A stretch of 64,000 bases of DNA from Candidatus Gastranaerophilales bacterium (GCA_028693235.1 JAQUVW010000002.1:62001-126000); one strand, 5' to 3'. Shown: positions 35,255 to 44,898, numbered from the stretch's first letter. Notes: generated by a model not told the origin, from the letters alone. Program-made: numbers and translations.

Positions 35255-36163
35255 TTATTTAACACTAACTACGGGACGGGATTCTTTATTATCTTTTATC
35301 AACGGGAATCCTAAAGCTTCACGTTGTTCTACATACAATTTCGCAACAGCAGCAGCCATTTTCCTAACTCTGTTGATATAGTTAATTCTCTCATCTTTAC
35401 TGATAACACCTCTTGCATCTAATAAATTAAAGGTATGAGAGCATTTCAAAACATAATCATAAGCAGGTAAAACTAAGTCAGCATCGCAGCATGATTCAAC
35501 TTCTGCCTGACATAAATCAAACATTTTAAATAAGCGTTCAGCGGTAGAATATTCAAAATTATATTTTGATTGTTCAATTTCGTTTTGCAAATAGATTTCG
35601 CCATAATTCAACTTATTATTCCACATAACATCATATACAGAATTGACATTTTGAAGATACATAGCAATACGTTCAAGCCCGTAAGTTATTTCCAAAGCAA
35701 CAGGTCTGATTTCTAAGCCACCGACTTGTTGGAAATATGTAAATTGTGTAATTTCCATTCCATCAAGCCAAACTTCCCAGCCGACACCGGCAGCACCCAA
35801 GGTAGGAGATTCCCAATTATCTTCAACAAATCTGACATCATGTTTTGTCAAATCAATACCCATCGCCTCTAAGCTCTTGAGATAAACTTCTTGAGCATTA
35901 TCCGGTGACGGTTTCAAAATCACTTGGTATTGATAATAATGACCTAATCTGTTAGGATTTTCACCATATCGAGCATCGGTAGGACGACGACAAGGCTCAA
36001 CCATAGCCGTTGACCAAGGTTCAGGTCCCAATGAACGCAAAAATGTCGCAGGGTTCATTGTGCTCGCACCCTTTTCAATGTCATAAGGCTGTTGAATAAT
36101 ACATCCTTGCTCTGACCAATATTTTGAAAGGTTTAAAATTAATTCTTGAAATGTGAGTCCCAC
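35255..36163 (-). CDS. glyQ: Glycyl-tRNA synthetase alpha subunit
   Basis: [46 protein letters not shown] and later [30 protein letters not shown] and [15 protein letters not shown] are diagnostic of the alpha2beta2 enzyme. The start is GTG at 36163. The beta subunit gene glyS is not in the window, which is notable since they are often adjacent. Essential for translation. Confidence 0.97.
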   Translation of the reverse strand: MGLTFQELILNLSKYWSEQGCIIQQPYDIEKGASTMNPATFLRSLGPEPWSTAMVEPCRRPTDARYGENPNRLGHYYQYQVILKPSPDNAQEVYLKSLEAMGIDLTKHDVRFVEDNWESPTLGAAGVGWEVWLDGMEITQFTYFQQVGGLEIRPVALEITYGLERIAMYLQNVNSVYDVMWNNKLNYGEIYLQNEIEQSKYNFEYSTAERLFKMFDLCQAEVESCCDADLVLPAYDYVLKCSHTFNLLDARGVISKDERINYINRVRKMAAAVAKLYVEQREALGFPLIKDNKESRPVVSVK

Positions 36164-36377
36164 TTTATTTTTTCCAATCTCTTCGTTTGCTAGCTTTTCT
36201 ATTTTATATCAATCATATAAAAAATCAAAATAAATCTCTCCATTAAAAATTTGATTTTTTTCAAAAAGTCATTGTTTTTATAAAAAAATCAAAAGTTTTT
36301 TAATATTTTAATACTGTTTTTTTAAAAATAGACAGTAAAAGACAAGCATTTTCAGTAAAGAAGAATAAAACCGCAAA

Positions 36378-36411
36378 AAGAAAATCGCCTTTACAAAAAG
36401 ACGATTTTCTT
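36378..36411 (-). terminator. Terminator of gap
   Basis: AAGAAAATCG/CGATTTTCTT 10-bp stem; on the minus strand it is followed by TTTTT. The surrounding 36164-36444 gap is otherwise AT-rich with no gene. Confidence 0.85.
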
Positions 36412-36444
36412 AACATTTAAGTTATTTAAAAAACAAATCAACGA

Positions 36445-37449
36445 TTATAATTTTTCAGCAACCATCAATGTAGTTTCAGCCAATCTTGTAGAATAGCCCA
36501 TTTCGTTATCATACCAAGAAATGATTTTAACCATATTGTCGCCCATTGTTTTTGTCAACAATGAATCAACTGTAGATGATTGGTGAGTACCAACGAAGTC
36601 AGAAGAAACAAGAGGTTCATCTGTATAGCAAAGAACTTTTCCGTCAGCAGCTTCTTTCAAAGCAGCGTTTACTGTTTCAGCAGTAACAGGTTTTTCTGTT
36701 TCAAAAACAACGTCAACTAGAGATACATCCGGAGTAGGAACTCTCATAGCGAAACCATCCAATTTGCCTTTAAGTTCAGGAAGAACCAAAGCAACAGCTC
36801 TAGCAGCACCTGTTGTTGTAGGAACAATATTCAAAGCACCGGCTCTAGCTCTACGAGGGTCTTTGTGACCAGCGTCAAGAATTTTTTGGTCGCCTGTGTA
36901 AGAGTGAACTGTAGTCATCAAGCCTTTAACGATACCGAATTTTTCTTTGATAACTTTAGCTACAGGAGCCAAGCAGTTAGTTGTGCAAGATGCCATAGAA
37001 ATTACGTTATGTTTAGCTGAATCGTATTCATTGTCGTTAACGCCAAGAACGATAGTTTTGTCTTCATTTTTAGCAGGAGCTGAGATAATAACTTTTTTAG
37101 CACCTGCATCGATGTGAGCTTTAGCTTTAGTAGCATCTGTGAAGAAACCTGTAGATTCAACAACTACTTCAACATTCATATCTTTCCAAGGAAGTTGAGC
37201 AGGGTCTTTTTCTGCGAAAAATTTGATTTTTTTACCATTGATAACCAAACCGTCTTCAGCTACTTCAACAGTACCGTTAAATTTACCCATTACAGAGTCA
37301 TATTTAAATACGTGTGCTGCATTTGCAGGTGTCAAGCCTGGGTCATTGATTGCAACATAATTAATTTTGTCAAAGATACCTTCTTCGATAGCTGCTCTTA
37401 ATGTGTTACGTCCGATTCTACCGAATCCGTTAATAGCTACGTTTACCAT
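36445..37449 (-). CDS. gap: Glyceraldehyde-3-phosphate dehydrogenase, type I
   Basis: NAD-binding start INGFGRIGRNTLRAA, catalytic SMASCTTNCLAPVAKV (Cys with downstream His in VHSYTGDQ), and GAARAVALVLPELKGKLDGFAMRVPTPDVS. At 334 aa it has full length. Glycolytic, cytoplasmic. Its higher GC-codon use and strong conservation fit high expression. Single gene with terminator. Confidence 0.98.
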   Translation of the reverse strand: MVNVAINGFGRIGRNTLRAAIEEGIFDKINYVAINDPGLTPANAAHVFKYDSVMGKFNGTVEVAEDGLVINGKKIKFFAEKDPAQLPWKDMNVEVVVESTGFFTDATKAKAHIDAGAKKVIISAPAKNEDKTIVLGVNDNEYDSAKHNVISMASCTTNCLAPVAKVIKEKFGIVKGLMTTVHSYTGDQKILDAGHKDPRRARAGALNIVPTTTGAARAVALVLPELKGKLDGFAMRVPTPDVSLVDVVFETEKPVTAETVNAALKEAADGKVLCYTDEPLVSSDFVGTHQSSTVDSLLTKTMGDNMVKIISWYDNEMGYSTRLAETTLMVAEKL

Positions 37450-37645
37450 AAGTTTAAGCTCCTATTCTTTTTTACTACATAAAATTTAAACTATGCCACC
37501 TTTATAAACGAAACAAAAAAGATAATCAAGTAAAAAAATTTTTATAAATAACCAAAAAAAACAATCATAAAGGATTAATTTATTTACATTATGGGTATTT
37601 TTGTATATAATAATTAAATTATATATTGTTGTTAGAAAGTTATAT

Positions 37646-40600
37646 ATGAAAAATAATAAAAAAGCATTTTCTATTGCAGAAGCATTAGTTACATTAATGA
37701 TAGTTAGCTTGATGCTATCTGCAATTGTCCCTGTTGTGGCGAAAAAGCATACTACAACGGATAAAGAAATTTGGAAATATACAGAGAATAACTCTGATAT
37801 ATATTATGGAAACTCTGACTCGCAGTCTGCAATAATAGGATATAACAAACTACCGGTTGTATCATATTGGTCAGATTTTAATTCAAGCACAGATTCTACA
37901 CCAAAAGATAAGGGTGCAAGGCTTGCAATTGTTACCCCAGCAAATTCAGGTAGTGAACAAACAATTAGTCGTTCTTTAATTAGTTTTTATCAACGTGGTA
38001 GTAGTTCATCTATGTACAAAATAGGTAAAATATCATTTTCATATGGTGGTGATATTGCAATTGGAGATAGAGCTCTCGAGAATGCAAGAGATTATAGCTA
38101 CAATACCGCAGTTGGTTTTAAATCCATGAAAATGAAAGATTCAACAACCTCTACTCCATATGCTTCCACAGCTTATGGATATAAGTCAATGGCAGAAGCC
38201 AATAATTCAAATCAATCTACAGCTATCGGTTATCTATCAATGATGGAGTCTTATGGTAGCTATAATACTGCTTTAGGAAATGAATCGCTTTGCTATTGTG
38301 GTGACGCCTCAAATTTTTCTTCATACAATCTTGCTTTAGGAGATAGAGCTCTAAACAAAACACTTGGAGGCGAAAATATTGCAATAGGACAAAGAGCTAT
38401 GCAATCAAATGGTAAAGGGGGTTATAATGTTGCATTAGGTCAATCTGCTTTACAAACCAATAATAAAGGAGATTATAATATAGCTATTGGTTATTATACT
38501 ATGTCAAATAATGATACAGGTTCTTATAATCAAGCTATAGGGCAATCTTCTATGAGTAGCAATAAAACCGGCGGTTCTAACTGTAGCTTAGGTTCTTATA
38601 CACTACAATCAAATAAAGATGCCTCGTATCAAGTAGCTTTAGGCTATTATGCACAAAACAATTACAACCCTACAACCATTCCAAAAACCACATTAGGAAG
38701 TTATGAAAATGAAATAACAAATACAGCCATTGGTAGCTATGCGTTGACCATGAACAAAACAGGTTATGGAAATGTAGCCGTTGGCGGATTTAGTTTATAC
38801 AATAATACTTCTAACTATAATATCGCTATTGGGTTCGCTTCACTATACTCAAATACAACAGGCTATTGTAACACAGCTAACGGATATCAGGCTCTTTACT
38901 ATAACACAACAGGCTATTGTAACACAGCTAACGGAATGATGGCACTTTTATACAACTCAACAGGCTATTGTAACACAGCTAACGGATATCAAGCTCTTTA
39001 CGCCAACACAACAGGCTATAATAACACAGCTTACGGAAAGGAGGCTCTTTACTCTAACTATACAGGCAATAATAACACAGCTTACGGGACTTCTGCACTT
39101 TTTACTAACGAAACAGGAGAATCTAATACAGCTATCGGCTATCAATCCGCTATATTCCAAACTGGCAGCTACAATGTTGCGATGGGAACTAATGCTCTTT
39201 TTGGTGAAGAGGGCAAATCTGATGGCGGATACAATACTGCTGTCGGATATCAATCTCTACAAGGCAACACAACAGGCGTTAGAAACACTGCTAACGGTGC
39301 TAACTCATTATTGTCAAATACAGAAGGTTGTTACAATTCAGGCTTAGGCTATCAATCCCTTTTCACAAATACAACAGGACATAGAAATACTGCCCTTGGG
39401 TATAATTCTTTATATTCAAATGACACAACCTCTGATAATACCGCAATTGGCTATCAATCAGCATTCAACCAAAAAGGTGATTACAATATTGCAATAGGTT
39501 CAAACTCCCTTTTTGGAATAGAAGGTGCCTCTAATGGCTCTAACAATATCTCTATCGGCTATCAATCTCTTTTTCATAGCAAAACAAACTCTTACAACAC
39601 AGCTATAGGCTCTTATTCTGAGTATAGCTACTCCCCTACGACTATAACAACAACAACTTTAGGTACATTAGGCAGTAAAGAAATAACTAATACAGCGATT
39701 GGCGAATACACATTGTATTCTAACACTTCAGGATATGGAAACGTTGCTATCGGAGGTTATAGCTTATATTACAATAATCCGTCAGCTGAAGCTAAGACAG
39801 CAAGCTACAACACAGCAGTCGGTTTTGCTTCACTATTTAGCAACACAACAGGAAATTATAACACAGCTAATGGGGTTACTGCACTTTATAAAAACACAAC
39901 GGGCAAAGAAAATACAGCTAATGGACACGCTGCACTTTATTACAACACAACAGGAAACTATAATACAGCCAACGGTATTGGAGCACTTTACTACAATACA
40001 ACTGGCTTTGCTAACACAGCTAATGGAGATAGTGCTCTTTATAAAAACACAACAGGCAATAATAACACAGCCGATGGTATTGGTGCACTTTTCAACAACA
40101 CAACTGGTGTAAACAATATTGCATTAGGATTTTACGCTGGATATAACGCTACAAGTACAGCAAATTATAAACTATATATTGAAGGAAATGGCCAAACTCA
40201 TAATGGTGCAAATGCTCTAATCTATGGTGACTTTAACGCCAGAACTCTAAAAATCAATGGAACCTTAACCTGCACCACTTGGGGCGGAACGTCTGATGCC
40301 AGAATGAAAAATGTGGGTGAAGAAAACAAAATCGGTCTGGAAAAAATATTACAACTAAAAGTCAAAGATTTTACCTACAAAGGTGACAAAACCAAACGTC
40401 AACACATGGGTATAATCGCTCAAGAAGCTCGCAAAGTATTCCCTCGTGCGATTTTTGAAGCTGACGGAAACCAACAATATAAAAAATTATTATACGTTGA
40501 TACAAGCGAAATTGTTTTCGCTCTCGTCAACTCCGTAAAACAATTGAACACAAAAATCGTCAATGCTGTCACCAGAATTGAAACTATTGAAAAAGAAAAT

Positions 40601-40702
40601 ATAATACTTAAACAAAAAGTCGCAACACTCGAAAAACAAAATAAGGAGACCAAAAATCAATTAAACAACATAAACAAACGTTTAGCCAAGCTTGAAAAAT
40701 AA
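37646..40702 (+). CDS. Type IV prepilin-like giant surface protein with head-type repeats and S74 chaperone
   Basis: The start at ATG 37646 gives about 1018 aa with a class III prepilin N-terminus: basic MKNNKKA then FSIAEALVTLMIVSLML (cleavage after Ala7, Phe+1, Glu+5). Residues about 150-860 are degenerate repeats with N-T-A-x-G-x-x-[AS]-L cores (for example GYCNTANGYQAL), like trimeric beta-roll/adhesin head repeats. The C-terminus is an S74 intramolecular chaperone: SDARMK (Ser and Lys five apart, the self-cleavage dyad), QHMGIIAQEARKVFP, then a coiled coil with heptads to the end. It probably trimerises, loses its chaperone and is displayed on a pilus or pseudopilus machine. No Shine-Dalgarno is strong. 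Confidence 0.82.
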   Translation: MKNNKKAFSIAEALVTLMIVSLMLSAIVPVVAKKHTTTDKEIWKYTENNSDIYYGNSDSQSAIIGYNKLPVVSYWSDFNSSTDSTPKDKGARLAIVTPANSGSEQTISRSLISFYQRGSSSSMYKIGKISFSYGGDIAIGDRALENARDYSYNTAVGFKSMKMKDSTTSTPYASTAYGYKSMAEANNSNQSTAIGYLSMMESYGSYNTALGNESLCYCGDASNFSSYNLALGDRALNKTLGGENIAIGQRAMQSNGKGGYNVALGQSALQTNNKGDYNIAIGYYTMSNNDTGSYNQAIGQSSMSSNKTGGSNCSLGSYTLQSNKDASYQVALGYYAQNNYNPTTIPKTTLGSYENEITNTAIGSYALTMNKTGYGNVAVGGFSLYNNTSNYNIAIGFASLYSNTTGYCNTANGYQALYYNTTGYCNTANGMMALLYNSTGYCNTANGYQALYANTTGYNNTAYGKEALYSNYTGNNNTAYGTSALFTNETGESNTAIGYQSAIFQTGSYNVAMGTNALFGEEGKSDGGYNTAVGYQSLQGNTTGVRNTANGANSLLSNTEGCYNSGLGYQSLFTNTTGHRNTALGYNSLYSNDTTSDNTAIGYQSAFNQKGDYNIAIGSNSLFGIEGASNGSNNISIGYQSLFHSKTNSYNTAIGSYSEYSYSPTTITTTTLGTLGSKEITNTAIGEYTLYSNTSGYGNVAIGGYSLYYNNPSAEAKTASYNTAVGFASLFSNTTGNYNTANGVTALYKNTTGKENTANGHAALYYNTTGNYNTANGIGALYYNTTGFANTANGDSALYKNTTGNNNTADGIGALFNNTTGVNNIALGFYAGYNATSTANYKLYIEGNGQTHNGANALIYGDFNARTLKINGTLTCTTWGGTSDARMKNVGEENKIGLEKILQLKVKDFTYKGDKTKRQHMGIIAQEARKVFPRAIFEADGNQQYKKLLYVDTSEIVFALVNSVKQLNTKIVNAVTRIETIEKENIILKQKVATLEKQNKETKNQLNNINKRLAKLEK
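38836..39110 (+). repeat. Tandem 51-base coding repeats, first block
   Basis: About five units of 51 bases (17 codons) with the core ACAGGCTATTGTAACACAGC, nearly identical in the first three copies, consistent with recent expansion within the surface-protein gene. Confidence 0.75.
39830..40125 (+). repeat. Tandem 51-base coding repeats, second block
   Basis: About six units with the core AACACAACAGG...AACACAGC(T/C). The preceding protein segment (NPTTI..TTLG..ITNTAIG..GNVA.GG) duplicates the one before the first block, so a long internal duplication gave both arrays. Confidence 0.7.
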
Positions 40703-40830
40703 AACATTTAAACCTCCTATTTTGCACATTGCTATAAAAACAGAAAACGAAACAGCTTTAATTACGCCAAAGTAATTTTTAAACAAGAGCTATGCTTTCA
40801 CAAGCACTGCAAACTTTCAAATAATTTTTA

Positions 40831-40860
40831 CCCTCTTGAATATACATGAGGGCTTTTTTT
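40831..40860 (+). terminator. Terminator after the surface-protein gene
   Basis: CCCTC ... GAGGG stem with AT-rich loop followed by C and seven T. Confidence 0.75.
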
Positions 40861-40892
40861 TGATATAATATTTAGAGATTAATCGAGTATGA

Positions 40893-41552
40893 ATGGATAA
40901 AAAAATGACATGTAAATTTTCAAAAAGAACCTCAAGAGATTATAATTTTTGGAGAAAAATCTTTTTAAGATTAGTCTGCAACTGGACTTTTGGTCTATAT
41001 GTTAGAATTATGTACAGACTTGAAATTATTGGTTTATGCAACATACCAAAAGATAAATCTAAAAATTATATAGTAGCTGGAAATCACATCTCATCAAAAG
41101 ATCCTTTTATTATGGTACAAGCTTTACAAACGCCTGTTGCTTTTATGGCAAAAGAAGAATTGTTTGAAAAATTTTTCTCTCGTATGTTAATGGACTGGTG
41201 CGGAGCTTTCGCTGTTGACAGAGAAAAATTAGGCGTTTCAACCATCAAAACCGCTCTAAACATAAAAAATACCGGCTGGAAACTTGGATTATTCCCACAA
41301 GGAACTCGCGTTTTAAACGGAAAAATTGAGAATATTACAAAAGGTTTTGCATCTCTTGCAAAAGCTACTAAAGCAGATATTTTACCGGTTGCAATTCTTG
41401 GAGCTGATAAAAATGTCAAAATACCTTTTACAGGAAAAATTATAGTAAAAATTGGAACTTTAATCCCCTACAGTGACAACATTGACGATATGGTCGAAAA
41501 ATGGGGCAAAGCCATCTCTGAATTAACCGGATATGAATATCTGCCGGCATAA
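40893..41552 (+). CDS. 1-acyl-glycerol-3-phosphate acyltransferase (PlsC family)
   Basis: Acyltransferase motif I NHISSKDP (NHxxxxD), motif II region GAFAVDREK, motif III LFPQGTR and motif IV region LPVAILGADK. One hydrophobic N-terminal segment (about 22-42) anchors it to the membrane. It adds the second acyl chain in phospholipid synthesis. It is followed by a paralogue after 18 bases. Confidence 0.92.
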   Translation: MDKKMTCKFSKRTSRDYNFWRKIFLRLVCNWTFGLYVRIMYRLEIIGLCNIPKDKSKNYIVAGNHISSKDPFIMVQALQTPVAFMAKEELFEKFFSRMLMDWCGAFAVDREKLGVSTIKTALNIKNTGWKLGLFPQGTRVLNGKIENITKGFASLAKATKADILPVAILGADKNVKIPFTGKIIVKIGTLIPYSDNIDDMVEKWGKAISELTGYEYLPA

Positions 41553-41570
41553 AATTAACAAGAGGGAATT

Positions 41571-42260
41571 ATGAAAGAGAAAATAAATTATTCAAAACGA
41601 TTGGCAAAAGATTTTAACGCCGCTAAATTTTTATTTCAAATTTGGGCAGTTTACTTTGTCGCAGCTCCTGTTTTTTACTTTTTCTATAAAGTAAAATTTA
41701 AAGGTCAACAAAATATCCCCAAAGGTAAAAAAATAATCTGTGCAGCAAATCATCTCTCCTATTTTGACCCTTTCTTGGTCTTTATGTCTGTAAATAAGCC
41801 TCTTGCTTTCATGGCTAAAAAAGAACTTTTTGAAAATGAAAAAATGGCTAAAACACTTGACTTTTTGGCAGCTTTCGCTGTAAACCGTGAAAGACTCGAA
41901 GTCTCAACCATAAAAACCGTAAAAGAAGTTTTTAAAACTAAACATTGGCGTTTTGCCATCTTCCCTCAAGGTGGAATTAGAAAAAATAAAAAAATTGAAT
42001 ATATTAACAAAGGATTTGCAGCTATCGCAAAAGCCTCTAAAACAGACATTTTACCAATCGCAATTTCAGGTTGCGAACAATATTGCTGGAAACCTTTTGG
42101 GGGCGAAATAAATGTCCAAGTTGGTGAACCCATTTCCTACAACCAAGACATTGACTCCATTATTGATGAATGGGGAAGAAAAATAACAGAAATGAACGGA
42201 TACGAATACGCTCCAACAGAAGAAAACCCAATAAAAGAACTCTATAAAGCAAAATCATAA
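41571..42260 (+). CDS. Second PlsC-family acyltransferase
   Basis: Motif I NHLSYFDP, motif II region AFAVNRER, motif III FPQGGIRKNK (GTR replaced by GGIR) and LPIAISGCEQ. About 230 aa, like its neighbour, so a tandem duplication. GAGGGA lies 6 bases upstream. The motif III change suggests a different acyl acceptor or donor. Confidence 0.9.
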   Translation: MKEKINYSKRLAKDFNAAKFLFQIWAVYFVAAPVFYFFYKVKFKGQQNIPKGKKIICAANHLSYFDPFLVFMSVNKPLAFMAKKELFENEKMAKTLDFLAAFAVNRERLEVSTIKTVKEVFKTKHWRFAIFPQGGIRKNKKIEYINKGFAAIAKASKTDILPIAISGCEQYCWKPFGGEINVQVGEPISYNQDIDSIIDEWGRKITEMNGYEYAPTEENPIKELYKAKS

Positions 42261-42398
42261 TCTCCTTATTTGTAAAATAATGTTAAAATATTTTTAGTAT
42301 ATACGTTTTATATACTTTAACATGTGGAAATAGTTAAGTATAGCCAATTCTCTTTATTACTTATTTCCTCCACTCCTTTTCTCCATGACAAATTTTAG

Positions 42399-42421
42399 CG
42401 TCGCATTGCGACGTTTTTTTT
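42399..42421 (+). terminator. Strong terminator after the plsC pair
   Basis: CGTCGC-ATT-GCGACG stem-loop followed by eight T. Confidence 0.9.
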
Positions 42422-42483
42422 GTCTTCTTTTTGAGATAAAGTATGAGACAAATTTTTCTAAACTCACCAATTTCACAAGTGAT

Positions 42484-42516
42484 TGCACACCTCAAATGAG
42501 GTGTGCATTTTGTTTT
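42484..42516 (+). terminator. Second terminator-like hairpin
   Basis: TGCACACCTCA-AA-TGAGGTGTGCA (11 bp) followed by TTTTGTTTT. It is oriented for plus-strand transcripts although another terminator is 65 bases earlier; a short RNA could lie between. No promoter was identified. Confidence 0.6.
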
Positions 42517-42534
42517 CAGGGTTGAGAACAAATA

Positions 42535-42924
42535 TTACATATGTACTGCTTTTTTTATATTATAAGATTCCGCCAAATTAAATATATCTCTTAAATCTAA
42601 AGCTGATATTTCAGGATTAATATATTTAATATTTCTATCCATCAACATTCTTATTGTCCTTTTTGCTTTATTCTTCGTAATTAAAACCAATTGCATATTG
42701 TGAGTTTCAGAATAAGCTTTGATTTTAGTTGCAATTTCTAAATTATACAATTCAGAATCAATAACAATAGTACTAACTAAACCGTTTTTTAAATATTTAT
42801 AAATATCATTTGGATATATAGTGGCAAAAATATCATCTTCTACAATACCTGCATTTACGCATTTATCAGAAAAATTCACTATTTTTTTTAAATCATCTCT
42901 AATCAACAAAAAGCAATTATTCAT
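42535..42924 (-). CDS. Protein of unknown function (129 aa)
   Basis: ATG 42924 (MNNCFLLIRDDL) with GAGAG upstream is preferred; the open frame upstream to 43101 is AT-rich and hydrophobic by chance and overlaps the rplT terminator. The alternating beta/alpha pattern (VSTIVIDSELYN, MQLVLITKNKAKRTIRMLM) resembles a degenerate receiver/Rossmann fold, with D in VIDSE and T/K in LITKNK at receiver-like positions, but the acidic pair is missing. Confidence 0.55.
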   Translation of the reverse strand: MNNCFLLIRDDLKKIVNFSDKCVNAGIVEDDIFATIYPNDIYKYLKNGLVSTIVIDSELYNLEIATKIKAYSETHNMQLVLITKNKAKRTIRMLMDRNIKYINPEISALDLRDIFNLAESYNIKKAVHM

Positions 42925-43016
42925 TATTTTTCTCTCTTCAATTATATATAATATATAAATCGACAAAATAAGAAGAAAAATAAAATAAATGAAAAAATTT
43001 CCTCTATTCAAATGAC

Positions 43017-43044
43017 AAAAAGCTCCACAATTGCGGAGCTTTTT
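43017..43044 (-). terminator. Terminator of the infC-rpmI-rplT operon
   Basis: AAAAGCTCC/GGAGCTTTT stem with an 8-base loop, T run on both sides. Confidence 0.85.
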
Positions 43045-43078
43045 ATAAACATAAATTAAAATACTTAAAACTAAAAGA

Positions 43079-43426
43079 CTAAACTTTTTTTGCAGTTTCA
43101 ACTACTACTGAAAATGCATCAGGTTCATTAACAGCCATATCAGCAAGCATTTTTCTATTAACGGTAACGTTAGATTTTTTCAAAGCATTCATAAATCTTG
43201 AATAGCTCATGCCATATTGTCTAACAGCAGCGTTGATTCTAACAATCCACAAACGACGCATATTTCTTTTTAGATTACGTCTATCTCTATATTGGTATTT
43301 CAAAGCTTTCATTACAGCAGTATTAGCGACTTTAAATATTCTGCTTCTTGCACCTTTAAAGCCTTTAGCTAATTTTAATATTTTCTTGTGTCTTTTTCTT
43401 AAGACATTTCCACGTTTAACTCTCAT
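43079..43426 (-). CDS. rplT: 50S ribosomal protein L20
   Basis: 115 aa, highly basic, starting [20 protein letters not shown] with [24 protein letters not shown] and [21 protein letters not shown]. Binds 23S rRNA and in other bacteria represses its own operon. Last gene of the operon. Confidence 0.98.
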   Translation of the reverse strand: MRVKRGNVLRKRHKKILKLAKGFKGARSRIFKVANTAVMKALKYQYRDRRNLKRNMRRLWIVRINAAVRQYGMSYSRFMNALKKSNVTVNRKMLADMAVNEPDAFSVVVETAKKV

Positions 43427-43464
43427 TGTATAATCCTTTCTTCAATTAATTAAATAAACAAACC

Positions 43465-43674
43465 TTAGCGAGAAAATCTCATATAAGGCAATTCTTTAGA
43501 TACAAGTTTCTTGTGAGTTGCAGAAACTTCTACCATTCCGCCGATTCTTCTTTTTCTATCAGCAGATTTGTGTTGAAGAAGGTGCTTAGTACCTGATTGT
43601 CTGTGTAAAATTTTACCACTGGCAGTAACTTTGTACCTTTTAGCGCCAGCTCTGTGAGTTTTCATTTTAGGCAT
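43465..43674 (-). CDS. rpmI: 50S ribosomal protein L35
   Basis: 69 aa: MPKMKTHRAGAKRYKVTASG, HLLQHKSADRKRRIG and a basic C-terminus ending LPYMRFSR. AAGGAG lies 8 bases before the ATG. Between infC and rplT as usual. Confidence 0.98.
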   Translation of the reverse strand: MPKMKTHRAGAKRYKVTASGKILHRQSGTKHLLQHKSADRKRRIGGMVEVSATHKKLVSKELPYMRFSR

Positions 43675-43719
43675 AGTTTTCTCCTTATGTATGTTGTAAT
43701 ACTCGCCTTATAAGGCAAA

Positions 43720-43760
43720 CCAACCGACGTACATGACATGCCTCCATGGCATCAAGTTGG
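43720..43760 (-). promoter_or_regulatory. Structured leader of rpmI, possible L20-binding site
   Basis: In the 107-base infC-rpmI gap, minus-strand CCAAC...GTTGG closes a stem with an inner hairpin GATGCC/GGCAT, and GCCTTATAAGGC follows nearer the ribosome site. L20 represses rpmI-rplT translation through structure in this position in other bacteria; sequence identity to known leaders was not tested. Confidence 0.4.
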
Positions 43761-43781
43761 TCTTTATACTAATATTTTATA

Positions 43782-44312
43782 CTAAACATGAGAAGGTGCA
43801 AGCATGGTAACAACATTTCTTCCATCCATTGAAGGTTTTCTTTCAAGAGTAAAAGCTTCACCTTCCAAATCTGTTAAGAAACGATTAGCCAAGTCGAAGG
43901 CTAATTTACTATGTTGCATTTCTCTACCTCTAAGCATAACAACAAGTTTGACTTTATTGCCTGTTGCAAGGAATTTTTTAATATTTTTTATTCTGACATT
44001 ATAGTCATGAACATCAATTTTATATCTTATTTTAATTTCTTTTATATCAACTGTGTGTTGTTTTTTACGAGCTTCTTTAGCACGTTTTTCAACTTCGTAT
44101 TTATATTTACCGTAATCAAGAATTTTTGCTACAGGAGGTTCTTGATTTGGAGAAACCACGACAAGATCCAAGTCTTTTTCTTCCGCCATAATTAAGGCTT
44201 TAGAAGTAGGAATAACGCCATAGTTATTACCTTCATCATCTATTAACCTGACTTCTCTTGCTCTAATATTACGATTTAAGAGCGAATTGCTCTGGTTCAT
44301 ATCTTTACTAAT
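43782..44312 (-). CDS. infC: Translation initiation factor IF-3 with an AUU start codon
   Basis: LLNRNIRAREVRLIDDEGNNYGVIPTS and KEIKIRYKIDVHDYNVRIKNIKKFL are diagnostic. The first ATG (44300) has no ribosome site at normal distance, but AGGAGG (44321-44326) lies 8 bases before an in-frame ATT at 44312, adding I-S-K-D, which matches the MSKD start of other IF-3 proteins. infC is well known to start at rare AUU or similar codons so that IF-3 limits its own synthesis. The product is 176 aa. Confidence 0.93.
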   Translation of the reverse strand: MSKDMNQSNSLLNRNIRAREVRLIDDEGNNYGVIPTSKALIMAEEKDLDLVVVSPNQEPPVAKILDYGKYKYEVEKRAKEARKKQHTVDIKEIKIRYKIDVHDYNVRIKNIKKFLATGNKVKLVVMLRGREMQHSKLAFDLANRFLTDLEGEAFTLERKPSMDGRNVVTMLAPSHV

Positions 44313-44545
44313 GGTATAGTCCTCCTATATATAATACTCATCTATTGTAACAGAGAAAATAAGTATTTGTAAACATTTTTTAAAAAAATCATATAAAGTT
44401 CAAAAAACATGTCCAAAATATTATATAGGGCATAAACGTGGGGACTTTATGTTAAATTTTTTTAAAATATAAAATCCAATTGCAATTTTTAAATACAAAA
44501 ATACTTATATAGAATATAAAACTCTCTCTTCTTATTTAAACATTT

Positions 44546-44568
44546 GGGCAGAAATGCCCTTTTTTTTT
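44546..44568 (+). terminator. Plus-strand terminator with no gene in front
   Basis: GGGCA-GAAA-TGCCC (GNRA-type loop) followed by nine T. The only upstream gene, infC, runs away from it, so an unannotated plus-strand RNA from 44313-44545 is possible. Confidence 0.65.
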
Positions 44569-44871
44569 GCTTTTTTATCTGTTGAGCTATAGCTAATTCT
44601 AAATAGTTTAAAGACCTTTGACGGAATATTGCGAGATTGCTTGTTGAAACAACTGCAAAATCGAATTTGTCTTCTTTTCAAGGAGATATACGAGCCGTCT
44701 TGGATTATTTGCAGTTGAAAATCTTTCATTTCGCTTCATTAAATTGTTCACTGGGACGAGCTCACTCACTTTCTCTCGACTCGGCTCTTGCAAAATCCGG
44801 TCACTATTCTAAGTTCTTATCACAAGAGAAGCTCTTTTGTTTATCGTGACGCCATTTTCTACGGCGAAGGC

Positions 44872-44898
44872 AAAAAAAAGCCCTTTCTAATGAAAGGG
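44872..44898 (-). terminator. Minus-strand terminator inside the gene-free region
   Basis: CCCTTTC-ATTA-GAAAGGG followed on the minus strand by C and eight T, implying a minus-strand transcript from about 44900-45398 although no gene is seen there. Confidence 0.65.

Noticed and set aside
39699-40112. Plus-strand ORF of 137 codons inside the surface-protein gene
   Set aside because: Shadow of the 51-base repeats in another frame.
38836-40125. CRISPR-like array
   Set aside because: Repeats are contiguous, coding and 51 bases in frame; there are no unique spacers and no cas genes.
44532-44849. Overlapping short ORFs on both strands before kup
   Set aside because: No ribosome sites, mutually overlapping frames, and they run through a terminator; the region looks non-coding.
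44569-44870. tmRNA, RNase P RNA or SRP RNA
   Set aside because: None of the conserved core motifs of these RNAs was found on either strand.
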